From contig NZ_KE387185.1 of the NCBI RefSeq assembly GCF_000430645.1, positions 965,780-1,029,779 of the forward strand: a stretch of 64,000 bases of DNA, given 5' to 3'. A program made the translations under genes and the position numbers. Origin of the DNA: Aquimarina latercula DSM 2041 (lineage in GTDB: Bacteria; Bacteroidota; Bacteroidia; Flavobacteriales; Flavobacteriaceae). The notes under the pieces were generated by a model, which saw only the letters and a program-made list of their open reading frames with translations, ran no database searches and was not told the DNA's origin. Within the stretch, counting starts at the first letter, position 1. Each line of letters begins with the position of its first letter. Shown here one piece after another: positions 1 through 9,900 of this stretch.

Positions 1-116
1 TTGGATTGTCGATTGTAAAAAAGATAGTTAATATGTATGGAGGAGAAGTCGATGTATCCTCAGAAGAAAACAAAGGCACCACTTTTTTATTCACTCTTAA
101 AAAACCTTCTATATGA
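1..116 (+). CDS. Histidine kinase, C-terminal end only
   Basis: The window opens inside a gene. The frame beginning at base 3 reads GLSIVKKIVNMYGGEV and then GTTFLFTLKK, the usual end of a sensor kinase HATPase_c domain (G2 box plus the last strand). The two complete kinases downstream end almost identically (GIGLSIVKKIIDYYEG and GTTFFFTIKK), so this is probably a third copy of the same kinase type. Its TGA overlaps the ATG of the following FIST gene, indicating translational coupling. The sensor and phospho-acceptor parts lie outside the window. Confidence 0.85.
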   Translation, partial: GLSIVKKIVNMYGGEVDVSSEENKGTTFLFTLKKPSI

Positions 117-1246
117 AAATTCAACAGTACGAAAGAAAGAGAAATGGCAATTGGGAATCAACCACATCGTGTGATGAGAAGCTAAAAAACCCATTAGTAT
201 TAGTCTTTGGGAATCGGTTTATTCTAGAAAAAGAACCCATTCTGGAAGAGGTGAAAAAATTATTTGACAATAGTGAAATTATTATAGGTTCTTCTGCGGG
301 AGAAATTTTGGGAGCAAATGTTACTGAAAACACTATTTCATTGACAGCTGTAGAGTTTGAAAATAGCACATATAAATTAAGTCATCAGAACATTTTAGAT
401 ACTCAAAAAGATGCTTTTGAAACTGGAAAAAGATTAGCAGCTCAATTACCTTCAGAGAACTTAAAACATATTTTTATTGTAAGTGAAGGTAGTTATGTTA
501 ATGGTTCTGCTTTGATAGATGGTGTAGAGGAAATACATAGAGAAATACCGTGTACAGGAGGTTTATGTGGAGATGATGCTAGGTTCGAAAAAACATTAGT
601 AGGCTATAATGAAAATCCAAAAGAAGGAGAAATCGTAGCAGTTGGATTTTACGGAGATAGTTTGCAGATTACTAGTGCACAGTATGGTGGATGGACTCCT
701 TTTGGACCAGAAAGAATAATTACAAAATCAGATAATAATGTATTATTTGAATTAGATAATCAACCAGCACTTGATTTATACAAAAAATATTTGGGAGATA
801 AAGCTTCAGAATTACCACAGTCAGCATTATTGTATCCATTAAGTGTAAAAACAGAAGGGCGTAAAGAAGCTATAGTAAGAACTATTCTTTCTATTGATGA
901 AGAAAAAAATGCTATGATTTTAGCAGGAGATGTGCCAGAAGGATCCGTTGTACAATTAATGATGGCTAACATTGATAAGATAGCAGAGGGAGCTTCCAAA
1001 GCAGCAGAAATAGCTATGAAGTCTAGGGATAAAGATCCTCAATTAGCACTATTAGTAAGTTGTATTGGTAGAAAATTAGTAATGGATCAGAGAGTAGAAG
1101 AAGAAATTGAAGAAGTTATAGAAGAAGTAGGTGAAAACGCAGTTATAACTGGTTTTTATTCTTATGGAGAGTTAGCCCCTTTTAGTAATAGTACTAGGTG
1201 TGAACTTCATAATCAAACTATGACTTTAACCTTATTGAGTGAATAA
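113..1246 (+). CDS. FIST-domain sensor protein
   Basis: This 377-residue protein matches the FIST family, intracellular sensory proteins thought to bind small ligands and act with signal transduction partners. Residues about 30-210 look like FIST_N (GSSAGEI near residue 60, TGGLCGDDARFEKTLVG near 147). Residues about 210-375 look like FIST_C (CIGRKLVMDQRVEEE and GFYSYGELAPF near the end). There is no signal peptide or membrane segment, so it should be cytoplasmic. The start overlaps the stop of the preceding kinase and a kinase begins 3 bases downstream, so kinase and FIST protein probably form a two-protein receptor. Family assignment is strong; the ligand is unknown. Confidence 0.88.
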   Translation: MKIQQYERKRNGNWESTTSCDEKLKNPLVLVFGNRFILEKEPILEEVKKLFDNSEIIIGSSAGEILGANVTENTISLTAVEFENSTYKLSHQNILDTQKDAFETGKRLAAQLPSENLKHIFIVSEGSYVNGSALIDGVEEIHREIPCTGGLCGDDARFEKTLVGYNENPKEGEIVAVGFYGDSLQITSAQYGGWTPFGPERIITKSDNNVLFELDNQPALDLYKKYLGDKASELPQSALLYPLSVKTEGRKEAIVRTILSIDEEKNAMILAGDVPEGSVVQLMMANIDKIAEGASKAAEIAMKSRDKDPQLALLVSCIGRKLVMDQRVEEEIEEVIEEVGENAVITGFYSYGELAPFSNSTRCELHNQTMTLTLLSE

Positions 1247-1249
1247 AGA

Positions 1250-2302
1250 ATGAATTCATTACTGAAGAGGCAGATAAGAAAAAAATTATCAGATGATTTA
1301 AAAAATCATCCTGAAATTCAGGAGTTTTTGGCTGCAATTGATGGTTCGTATAATACCTATGAAGAGCAATTTTCAATGTTGCAAAGAGCTATGTCAATAA
1401 GTTCGCAAGAATTATTTGATGCTAATAAACAATTAACTGAAGAAGCAAAGCGACAAAGATTGGTTATTGAACGATTGAATGATGCGATAAAAACGCTGCG
1501 ATCTATTAATGATAAAAAGGATAAAGAAGTAGCAACAAGTATTGAAGATCTTACAGGTATTGAATTAGCTACATTGATCGAGGAACAAGCAGCTAAGATT
1601 TCTGATTTTGAAAAACAGAGAGCAAAGATGTTGATGGATCTAGAAAAGAGTAATGAAGAACTGACAAGTTATGCACAAGTAGTTTCGCATGATTTAAAAT
1701 CTCCTTTAAGAAATGTAAGTGCTTTGATAACTTGGATAAAAGAGGATGCAGAAGACTTGAGCGGTACTGTTTTGAGTCATTTTGGCCATATCGAAGAGAA
1801 TATTGAAAAAATGGATAGTATGATCGGAGGGATTTTGGAATATTCTCTAATTGATAAAAAAGACAAAATTGTAAATAAAGTAGATCTCAATATGTTATTA
1901 TATCAAACAATAGAATCGCTACATGCACCAGATTTTATAGAGTTTAGCATAGATAATAAGCTTCCAACTATTAGGAAGGATCCACATAGAATTAAGCAAT
2001 TATTTCAGAATTTGATTAGCAATGCAATCAAAGGAATGGATAAAGAAGAAGGGTATATTTATATAGGATCAGAAGAAGAAGAAGAGTATTGGAAATTTTA
2101 CATAAAAGATAACGGAAAAGGAATACCGGATAAATATCACGAAAAGATTTTTAAAATATTTCAAAGTATTGATTCTACAGAAGGATCAACCGGTATTGGA
2201 CTATCTATAGTTAAAAAAATCATAGACTACTATGAAGGAAAAATTTGGTTGGAATCAGTCGTCGGAAAAGGGACTACCTTTTTCTTTACGATAAAAAAAT
2301 AG
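1250..2302 (+). CDS. Soluble histidine kinase, partner of FIST protein
   Basis: This 350-residue kinase has no membrane segment. Residues 1-140 are helical and probably coiled coil. The HisKA box is SHDLKSPLRN with phospho-accepting His147. The ATP-binding domain has the N box (LISNAIKGM), G1 (DNGKGIPDKYHEKIF) and G2 (GSTGIGLSIVKKI). The H-box wording is that of bacteriophytochrome-like kinases. It lies 3 bases after one FIST gene and 6 bases before the next, with no receiver domain in cis. Phosphate is therefore expected to move to the HPt and LytTR proteins at the end of the operon. With no sensory domain of its own, its input probably comes from a FIST partner. Confidence 0.9.
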   Translation: MNSLLKRQIRKKLSDDLKNHPEIQEFLAAIDGSYNTYEEQFSMLQRAMSISSQELFDANKQLTEEAKRQRLVIERLNDAIKTLRSINDKKDKEVATSIEDLTGIELATLIEEQAAKISDFEKQRAKMLMDLEKSNEELTSYAQVVSHDLKSPLRNVSALITWIKEDAEDLSGTVLSHFGHIEENIEKMDSMIGGILEYSLIDKKDKIVNKVDLNMLLYQTIESLHAPDFIEFSIDNKLPTIRKDPHRIKQLFQNLISNAIKGMDKEEGYIYIGSEEEEEYWKFYIKDNGKGIPDKYHEKIFKIFQSIDSTEGSTGIGLSIVKKIIDYYEGKIWLESVVGKGTTFFFTIKK

Positions 2303-2308
2303 AAAAAT

Positions 2309-3409
2309 ATGTTTATAAGTTCTACAGACCCCCATAATGTAGCAGCTAAAATAAAAGAAAAAGCAGCTGGAAGAAAAGTAATTTTAACGGTACCAGAAAA
2401 AGCATTACTGGATATACCTCAATTAGTTAAAGAATTAAATAAACTGGATGTGCAGTTTATGGGAGGAATATTTCCGAAAATTATTTATCAAAATGGTCTT
2501 TATGATGAAGGTGTGGTTGTTAATTTTGTTGATCGCGTTGCAACCCTTTTTGTTACTCAAAATTTAAGAGAAAAAGATTTTACAATTCCATCCACTTCTT
2601 TAGATAGAGAAAAAGACTATTGTGCTTTTACCATGATCGATGGTTTAACAGGTAATATTTCTAATTATTTATCAGAGTTGTATAGGGTGTTTGGTACTAG
2701 CTGTCTGTATTTAGGTGGTGGCGCAGGAAGTCTCACTCTAGAACAAAAACCTTGTGTATTTAGTAATGAAGGTTTTTTTATGAATGCAGCTATTACTATT
2801 ATTTATGAAACATCAGGGAGTATTGGTGTACAACACGGATGGGAAAAAATAGAAGGGCCAATTATAGCTACTAAAACCGATAAAAATATAATACAAGAAC
2901 TCAATTGGAGAAATGCTCTCGAGGTTTATAAAGAGATAGTTCAATCTGATTGTGGAAAAGAATTAAATAAAGATAATTTTTTCGATATCGCAAAATCATA
3001 TCCATTCGGAATTGTAAAAGATAATTCAGAATGTGTAGTAAGAGATCCAATTGCTACCAATGATAAGGGAGAATTGATATGCGTGGGAGAGGTATTTAAT
3101 AACACGATGTTGGATGTATTAAAAGGCAAGGAAGAGAATTTACTTGAATCTGCTAACAAGGCAACTCAATTAGCCATAGAAAGTTTTCCTAATCCAACAT
3201 CAGCAGTTATAATTGATTGTATATCAAGAACACTGTTTTTAGAAGATCATTTTCAGAAAGAGTTAGATAATGTAGTAGGCCTTTTAAAAAAAGAAAATGA
3301 TCAAATGTTTATTGGAGGAGCATTAACATTAGGAGAAATATCTTCTTTTAATGGGTATTTAGAACTTTTTAACAAGACTATTGTAATAGGATTATTTGGT
3401 AGAAAATGA
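2309..3409 (+). CDS. Second, diverged FIST-domain protein
   Basis: This 366-residue protein has the FIST architecture but has diverged strongly from the first copy. An N-terminal half contains the glycine-rich LYLGGGAGSL (near residue 135), and a C-terminal half contains DCISRTLFLEDHFQKEL and IGGALTLGEISSFNG, the FIST_C signature. It is cytoplasmic by sequence. The gene overlaps the ATG of the next kinase by four bases, so it pairs with that kinase as the upstream FIST protein pairs with its own. The divergence suggests the two sensors recognise different ligands; that is inference. Confidence 0.82.
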   Translation: MFISSTDPHNVAAKIKEKAAGRKVILTVPEKALLDIPQLVKELNKLDVQFMGGIFPKIIYQNGLYDEGVVVNFVDRVATLFVTQNLREKDFTIPSTSLDREKDYCAFTMIDGLTGNISNYLSELYRVFGTSCLYLGGGAGSLTLEQKPCVFSNEGFFMNAAITIIYETSGSIGVQHGWEKIEGPIIATKTDKNIIQELNWRNALEVYKEIVQSDCGKELNKDNFFDIAKSYPFGIVKDNSECVVRDPIATNDKGELICVGEVFNNTMLDVLKGKEENLLESANKATQLAIESFPNPTSAVIIDCISRTLFLEDHFQKELDNVVGLLKKENDQMFIGGALTLGEISSFNGYLELFNKTIVIGLFGRK

Positions 3410-4569
3410 GTGTAAATATTAACAAACATATCGCAGATATTTTACAGCTCTATGAGTTTTCTATGTCCATAGGTAGGACTTTGGACTTTGATAAAAATTG
3501 TGATAATTTTTTAAAATTATTGCTTGCTCGCAAAAACTTGAGTGGATGCTGTGTAATTTCTAAAAAAGAAGATGAATATATAAGGTCTTATTCTTATCCT
3601 GCCGGATTGGTGGATGATGAAATGATGGAGCATAATGATTTTTTGAATGATTGTTTTAAAGATGAAACTATAAAGACCGGTATGTTTGTAGAAGATGAAG
3701 AAGAAATGACTTCATCTTGTAGAACCGAAGGATCTTGGTTGTTTTTTAACCTTAAGAATAATAAAGGTTTAATGTTAATTAATCATAAAGGGGCTCCGTT
3801 TAATGAGGTAGAAATTAATCAATTGTCTCCAATAATGGATAAATTTTCGATTTCTTTAAAAGCTTGTGAATCTTTTACCAAACAAGATAATTTATTGAAA
3901 AGGCTCACGGCTCAAAATAAGGAGCTCAGAGAATTTACGCAAGCAATATCACACGATTTAAAATCACCATTAAGAAACATTATAACTTTAATTGCTTGGA
4001 CCAAAGAAGATGGTGAGAATTTACAAGAGGATGTGGTCCAAAATTTAGAAAACATCGAGTATAATATAGAAAAAATGGATAATCTAATTAAAGGTTTACA
4101 TACGTACTCGACCATTGATAAGTTCGAAGAAAATGATAAAGAAATTGATTTAGAACCTTTCTTAGGAGAAATTATGGAATCATTGATAATACCTGAGGCA
4201 GTGGAATTTCATATAGAAAGTAATGTGTCTAAATTATTTATGTATCCTACATTATTCCAAAATCTTTTTTATCACTTGATTAGTAATGCTGTCAATAGCA
4301 TGGATAAAGAAAAAGGAGAAATTTATATTAATATTAAGGAAGAAGAGTCATACTTAAGTTGTAGTGTAAGAGATAATGGAAAGGGAATCCCTGAAAAATA
4401 TCGAGAAAGAATTTTTCAACTATTCGAAAGTATAGATTCTAAAAAAGAGTGTATTGGTATTGGATTACCCATTGTGAAGAAAATTGTAGATTATTATAAA
4501 GGTGATATACGATTAGAATCAGAGGTTGGTATAGGTACTACACTTTTCTTCACCTTACAAAAAGAGTAA
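3406..4569 (+). CDS. GAF-like histidine kinase paired with second FIST protein
   Basis: In this 387-residue soluble kinase, residues about 8-155 resemble a GAF domain (start YEFSMSIGRTLDFDKNCDNFL). A short coiled coil (LLKRLTAQNKELREF) links it to the HisKA box SHDLKSPLRN, with His183. The HATPase domain follows (LISNAVNSM, DNGKGIPEKYRERIF, IGIGLPIVKKIVDYYKG). It starts inside the stop of the FIST gene and ends 3 bases before the HPt gene. It resembles the 350-residue kinase upstream across the catalytic half but has gained a GAF-like input domain. It is probably the most direct donor to the HPt protein, given the spacing. Confidence 0.88.
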   Translation: MSVNINKHIADILQLYEFSMSIGRTLDFDKNCDNFLKLLLARKNLSGCCVISKKEDEYIRSYSYPAGLVDDEMMEHNDFLNDCFKDETIKTGMFVEDEEEMTSSCRTEGSWLFFNLKNNKGLMLINHKGAPFNEVEINQLSPIMDKFSISLKACESFTKQDNLLKRLTAQNKELREFTQAISHDLKSPLRNIITLIAWTKEDGENLQEDVVQNLENIEYNIEKMDNLIKGLHTYSTIDKFEENDKEIDLEPFLGEIMESLIIPEAVEFHIESNVSKLFMYPTLFQNLFYHLISNAVNSMDKEKGEIYINIKEEESYLSCSVRDNGKGIPEKYRERIFQLFESIDSKKECIGIGLPIVKKIVDYYKGDIRLESEVGIGTTLFFTLQKE

Positions 4570-4572
4570 AAC

Positions 4573-4893
4573 ATGATAGAAGCCCCAAACTTAGACTACA
4601 TTAAAGACCTGGCGGCAGGTTCTGAAGAATTTGAACAAAAGGTAATTGGAATAATAAAGAAAGAATTTCCAGAAGAAAAAAAAGAATTTTTAAAGAATTA
4701 TAATGCAAAAGCCTATATTGAAGCTGCAAAAGATGTTCACAAGCTAAAACATAAAATTGGAATGTTTGGATTCGAGGCTCAGTACAAAGTTACTGTTGCT
4801 TTTGAAGAAGATTTAAAAAAAGATGACACTTCGCTATATCCAAAATTTATGCTAATTTTAGAGAGTATTGAAGATTTTTTGAAGGTTATATAA
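4573..4893 (+). CDS. HPt phosphotransfer protein
   Basis: This 106-residue all-helical protein has the HPt signature AAKDVHKLKHKIGMFGF, placing the phosphorylated histidine at His56. A free-standing HPt protein between kinases and a response regulator normally shuttles phosphate in a multistep phosphorelay. None of the visible kinases carries a receiver domain, so a hybrid kinase elsewhere, or the truncated kinase at the left edge, may be needed to complete the classical His-Asp-His-Asp chain. Spacing is 3 bases from the kinase and 13 bases to the LytTR regulator, so co-transcription is expected. Confidence 0.85.
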   Translation: MIEAPNLDYIKDLAAGSEEFEQKVIGIIKKEFPEEKKEFLKNYNAKAYIEAAKDVHKLKHKIGMFGFEAQYKVTVAFEEDLKKDDTSLYPKFMLILESIEDFLKVI

Positions 4894-4906
4894 AAACATT
4901 ACGCTT

Positions 4907-5632
4907 ATGAATTGTATTATTATTGATGATGAAGAAACTGCAAGGTTAATTATTCAACAGCTTTGTTCTCAGGTGGATCAATTAAAGGTAGTTGATGAAT
5001 TTCCGAATGCAATTCAGGCCATCAAGTTCCTAAATAGTAATTCGGTTGATTTAATATTTTTAGATATTCATATGCCTGACTTTACAGGTTTTGATTTTAT
5101 ACAGACATTAAAGAATCCTCCAAAAATAATATTGACCACTTCGGATGAGAAATTTGCTCTAGAAGCATTTGAATATGAATGTATTGTAGATTATTTGGTC
5201 AAGCCAATAACATTACCGCGTTTTGTTAAGGCAATCCAAAAAGCAGAAAGTACTCCAGATGTGAAATCTGGTCCCGCTGCTGTAAAAGATAATAAAGAAC
5301 CTTCGGGTATTTCATCTGGAGAGAATGATCTCTACGTGAATATTGATAGAAGGCTTATAAAGATTGACATCCCAACAATTTTAATAGTCGAAGCTAAAGG
5401 AGATTATATTCTGATCAAAACAGAAAGGCAGAATTATACGGTACATTCTACTTTAAAAAAGATCGAAGAAAAATTACCAGATGATCTTTTCTTAAAAGTG
5501 CACAGGTCTTATGTAATAAATATCAAAAGAATTATCGATATCGAAGATAATAGTGTTTTAATAGCTAAAGATGTTATTCCTGTAAGTCGATCTAATCGCC
5601 CCGAATTGATGAAACGCTTAAACTTATTATGA
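4907..5632 (+). CDS. LytTR-family response regulator
   Basis: This 241-residue protein has an N-terminal receiver domain (acidic pair Asp7-Asp8, phospho-acceptor Asp53 in FLDIHMPDF, Thr77/78, Lys99). A linker of about 30 residues joins it to a C-terminal LytTR DNA-binding domain (residues about 145-240, with IDIPTILIVEAKGDYILI, FLKVHRSYVIN and VIPVSRSNR). It is the output of the FIST/kinase/HPt operon and its last gene, followed by a hairpin terminator. LytTR proteins bind short direct repeats; AlgR recognises CCGTTCGTC. Close matches, ACCATTCRTCGATA, occur 150 bases downstream and in front of the polysaccharide genes at 13-22 kb, the likeliest targets visible here. Confidence 0.93.
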   Translation: MNCIIIDDEETARLIIQQLCSQVDQLKVVDEFPNAIQAIKFLNSNSVDLIFLDIHMPDFTGFDFIQTLKNPPKIILTTSDEKFALEAFEYECIVDYLVKPITLPRFVKAIQKAESTPDVKSGPAAVKDNKEPSGISSGENDLYVNIDRRLIKIDIPTILIVEAKGDYILIKTERQNYTVHSTLKKIEEKLPDDLFLKVHRSYVINIKRIIDIEDNSVLIAKDVIPVSRSNRPELMKRLNLL

Positions 5633-5720
5633 TAAAATAATCCAACACTATCAAAAATATTCACTTAATGGATATAATTGTAGTATCCATGGAGTAAATT
5701 AATACGCATACTGTATAAAA

Positions 5721-5760
5721 AATGCATTAATCTTTATAATAAGATTAGTGCATTTTTCTT
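5721..5760 (+). terminator. Rho-independent terminator of the signalling operon
   Basis: A 14-bp stem (AATGCATTAATCTT with AAGATTAGTGCATT, one G-T pair) around a 6-base loop is followed by TTTTTCTTTTTT. It lies 88 bases after the LytTR stop. A weaker 7-bp hairpin (ATGGATA/TATCCAT, 5668-5690) precedes it. Confidence 0.85.
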
Positions 5761-5780
5761 TTTTAAATCTTTTATGAGAA

Positions 5781-5794
5781 ACCATTCGTCGATA
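5781..5794 (+). promoter_or_regulatory. Candidate LytTR-binding site A
   Basis: ACCATTCGTCGATA closely resembles the AlgR-type LytTR site CCGTTCGTC and matches sites in front of the STAS and glycosyltransferase genes. It lies 150 bases beyond the LytTR gene and about 240 bases before the metalloprotease gene. Confidence 0.45.
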
Positions 5795-6021
5795 CACCCC
5801 TTAATTTAGTGCCGTCACAGCCTCATATAGCCTATCTATCGAAAATCGATGAAACGCTTGATCTTCAATAAAATACCGATTCATCGATGGATATCTACCA
5901 CTCACCGAAAAATCTCGTTTAAACACCTATATCTAGGTAACTTTAAAGTAATGAAACGGAAAAGTATGCGCGCCTAAAATTAAGTTTCTGATTATTTATA
6001 AACCCCTAATCTTCAGAAATT
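5795..6021. other. Intergenic DNA with inverted TTCATCGAT copies
   Basis: This gene-free stretch before the metalloprotease contains ATCGATGAA at 5845-5853 and its inverse TTCATCGAT at 5880-5888, a widely spaced inverted pair sharing the core of the candidate LytTR sites. A looser copy (ACCACTCACCGA) begins at about 5897. No open frame of note is present. The clustering of related sequences suggests an operator or promoter region for the downstream lipoprotein gene. Confidence 0.4.
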
Positions 6022-6639
6022 ATGAAAAAATTGTTACCTATTATACTGATCCTCTTAACTACCTATTCATGTTCAGTAGAAGATGATTCCGCACCATTAT
6101 TCATAGAACCAATATTTGTGGATAATCCAACAGCAAAGTTGCTTGTTGATATAATATATGTAGTTCCTTCTGAAAATCATGATAAGTCAATGTATCAACT
6201 GGATGAAGCTAAATATCTTGAATTTCTAAATGGTTGTTTTTTTAATAGAAACGATATCGGAATAGAAATGGGAGAATCAAGAGTCGTTATTAATAGCGAA
6301 TTGTATGACCTTAAGGATAATAGAGGTAATGAATCAGCGGTATTTAGTAGAGAAACCCAAGATTCTTATAAACAAGATCGTTTGAATATATATGTAATAC
6401 CTAGAACTAATACAATTGCTATCGCTGGTATTGGACTTAGACAAAGAGCTTTAATCACGGATGAGTTTTTATTTCAATCTACAAGTCCTCATGAAATAGG
6501 ACACGCTCTTGGACTTTTTCATTGCGATGTAGAGGGAAATATTATGACACGAGTTAGACCTTATTTAAGAAAAGATTTTGATGGAAATCAAATTAACACA
6601 ATGATAGAAAGTATTTTAAGTATTAATTCTGATGAATAA
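6022..6639 (+). CDS. Metzincin-like zinc metalloprotease lipoprotein
   Basis: This 205-residue protein has a lipoprotein signal peptide (lipobox TTYSC, lipidated Cys17), so it should be anchored in a membrane and exposed to the periplasm or cell surface. The zinc-binding motif HEIGHALGLFH fits HExxHxxGxxH exactly (His157, His161, His167, catalytic Glu158), and NIMTR just after could be the Met-turn. At 205 residues it is a minimal catalytic domain with no recognisable accessory domain. It is monocistronic, flanked by a gene-free region upstream and a strong terminator downstream. The substrate is unknown; a role in processing surface proteins is a guess. Confidence 0.82.
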   Translation: MKKLLPIILILLTTYSCSVEDDSAPLFIEPIFVDNPTAKLLVDIIYVVPSENHDKSMYQLDEAKYLEFLNGCFFNRNDIGIEMGESRVVINSELYDLKDNRGNESAVFSRETQDSYKQDRLNIYVIPRTNTIAIAGIGLRQRALITDEFLFQSTSPHEIGHALGLFHCDVEGNIMTRVRPYLRKDFDGNQINTMIESILSINSDE

Positions 6640-6781
6640 AACTAATAAACCAATGATCTCATAATATAATAAGCTAATAAACCTTTTCAAGAAAACATTC
6701 TGATAAATTTAATTCGCACAGAATACAAAATAGTTTAGAGATTATGATTTGAAGATTTGAGTTTGGTTTTGTTTTTGCCCC

Positions 6782-6821
6782 AGAGAGCGGAATAAATAAT
6801 TATTTATTCCGCTCTCTTATT
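6782..6821 (+). terminator. Strong palindromic terminator
   Basis: A perfect 17-bp stem (AGAGAGCGGAATAAATA and its complement) with a 2-base loop lies about 140 bases after the metalloprotease stop. The rest of the 322-base gap holds a possible TAATTTTG -7 element at 6924-6931 for the next gene and no coding frame. Confidence 0.75.
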
Positions 6822-6961
6822 TAATATTATTGCTTAATTCCCACTTATCTAACAAACTAAACCATCCAACGGGCTAGAAAGTGCACGGAACGAGTATTTT
6901 ACTAATTATCTACAAGTCTTAATTAATTTTGGAGTAATCCAAACCGAAAATCTATATTGTT

Positions 6962-9900
6962 ATGAGACGAATCTTTACTTTTTTAACCGCAATAATAAGC
7001 TTATCAATTTCTGCTCAGCAGGAGTTTGATTGTAATGATGGAACGTTTTATCAAGTAATTTCAGGATCTATGAAAGCGTATGATCCTATTACAGGTTCAT
7101 ATTCAGAAGCATTACATTCTTATAGTTCATATAATGCAGGAGGATATAATGCTGTAGATAATTTTTTGTACGCAATTAAAAAGAGTGATAAACATTTATT
7201 ACGAATTGCAAAAGATATGATTATAGATTTAGGTGCAGTAGCTCCTAATGGTACTACAGTATTCGGAGGAGGTTATGCTGCCGATGTAGATCCTGATGGG
7301 AATTTGTGGGTGTTTCAAAATAATAATAAAAGAACTTTTCACAAGATTATTAATTTAAAAGATTATGATGGGATTTATTCTCCGCAATTCGAAATTGTAG
7401 AAGCAGATGTTACAGCGCCAAGTACTTGTGCTGATATTGTATATGTTAATGGTGCTTTTTACGGAGGTAGTAGAGGTAAATTGTTTAAATGGGATTTGTC
7501 TTCTGGAACTCCGGTGTTTTCTAGTAAATCTGTTGAAAATTTACCATTTAGCACATTTGGAGCGGCATATGCAGATACAGATAACAGATTATATTTTTCT
7601 GATAATAATGGTGGGTTATATTTAATTAATGACTATGAAGGTACAAATCCTTCCGCTACATTATTGAACTTAACAGAAACTACGAATTCTAATGATGGAT
7701 TTAAATGCGCAAGTGGTATATCACCATTAGATAAAGATAGTGATGGGATTTTAGATTCTATGGATGCTGATTGTGATGGAGATGGATTATCTAATATTTT
7801 AGAATGTAATGGAGTAGATCCTTATGGGGATAGTGACGATGATGGGATGTTTAACTATTTGGATAATGATATTAGTGGTAATGGAGATAATGTAGTACAA
7901 GATGCTTTTGATAGAGATGGTGATGGAAATCCTGATTTCTTAGATATTGATTCAGATAATGATGGAATTTATGATATCGTAGAAGCTGGAGCTGGAAGTA
8001 ATGATACTAACAATGATGGTATTTGTAATGGTCAGGATGCTGGGTATCAGGATACAGACAATGATGGGATTGCTGATGCATTTGATACAGATCAATTAGG
8101 AACTGAATTTATTCCTTTAGATACTGATAACGATCAAGTATATGATTGTTATGATATTGATTCTGATAATGATGGAATTATAGATATTATCGAAGGGCAA
8201 GATTCAACTACATTTTTAGGACTTTCTAATACAGATGAAGATAGAGATGGATTAGATGATAATTTTGATCCAGATTTCGGAGGATCAACGAATGGAGATG
8301 TTGATACAGATGGAGATAACGATTATAATCACTTAGATGTAGATTCTGATAACGATGGTATTTCTGATAACACTGAAGCGTATGATAGTGATGGAGATGG
8401 GAACGTAGAAACGTATCCTTCAGGAATTGATGCTGATAATGATGGTTTAGATGATCACTACGATCAAAGAAAAACTGGTTTTGATTCAGAAAATGGAGGT
8501 CAGACTCCTGCAAGTTTTCCAATACCTGCAATCTGTGATAGATATAATTATTTAGGAGATTTCGATTCTAATGGAAAGCCATTATATCTTGATGGTCAGG
8601 ATGTAGTAAGTCAGGAAACTGTTGATATGATTAATAATGCATTGCCAGAAGGATATCCTGTGCCCGATTTTAATCCACACTATATCTCATCTGGATACGA
8701 TACTGATGTAGTTCTACAAGAAGATGCTGAAATCTGGATCACCTTTGTAGGAGAAGGTGCTGGTTATAAAAATACGTTAGGTTTTTACACATATGATGCA
8801 GACAACCCTTACGAAACAATTCCGCAACCAGAAGACATCACTATTATTTTTCCTAATGTATCTGCAGTAGGAAGTGGTGGAGATTTAGAAGTAGGTGATA
8901 AAGTTAGTATCGGTAGTTTTCCTCCTAATACTGGTATAGGATGGGTGTTGTTAGCGGATGCTTGGAAAGATGGATGTGTTGATACAGGTAACTGGCAATT
9001 ATATTCTAATCCAGATTATAATCCAGAAAGTGATGAAACATTAAGATATCATAACGTATTACTTAACGATCCAGATTCTGATAGAATAATTTTAGGATTT
9101 GAGGATATCAGAAGAGATTACGCTTCTTGTGATCAGGATTTTAATGATGCATTATTCTATATTACAGCAAGTCCAATAACGGCGATTAAAACAGATAATT
9201 ATGCAGACATAAATAGTGCTACAGATGTTACATCCGCTAATGATGGAGGATTAGAAAGTAATGGAGATCTTGCAAGTTTAATAGCGCAACGTAATTTTAA
9301 CAGAACGAAGTCAAACTTGATTTTTAATACTAAGAAATCACAGAAAAGATTTCAACCAGGTGTTGTATCATATAAGTCCAGAAATAATGAAGATTTAAGC
9401 CTTTATTTCCCTACTACAGGAGTAGTAGGATCAGAATCTACTTATGTATCTAGTCCAGAAGATTTACTTGGAATAACGAATGCTAATTCAGTATTCTCTG
9501 TAGACTATTATCAAAATGAAGAAAGAGTAGCTGCAGGATTAGCAACTACAACAACAGGAAATATTTATGACCATTCTAAGACTATATGTGATCGTCTTAA
9601 CGGATCTAAATTATTAGATTTAAGAACAGTAGTGATTAGAAATCATACGATTATTAGTACTCGTATAGAAAGAGCTACAGGAGAAATAGAATATGCTTTG
9701 ACTTTTTCTATAAAAGAAGGAGAATCTGAAAATGAAATCTATAGTCTGTGGAACATTGATAGCTATCCAGAAGGAGATTATACAAACTTCCAAGTTTGGG
9801 GTGGTTCTGTAGCGCAAGTTGCTAATATTGCAAATCATATTTTAGACACTTTTATTGCCGATAAACCAATGAGAAGTCATGAAGTATCTAATAGAATACC

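Noticed and set aside
8226..8531. Long antisense frame inside the T9SS gene
   Set aside because: It is the complement of the Asp/Asn-rich repeat codons; the His/Leu/Tyr-only composition is an artefact.
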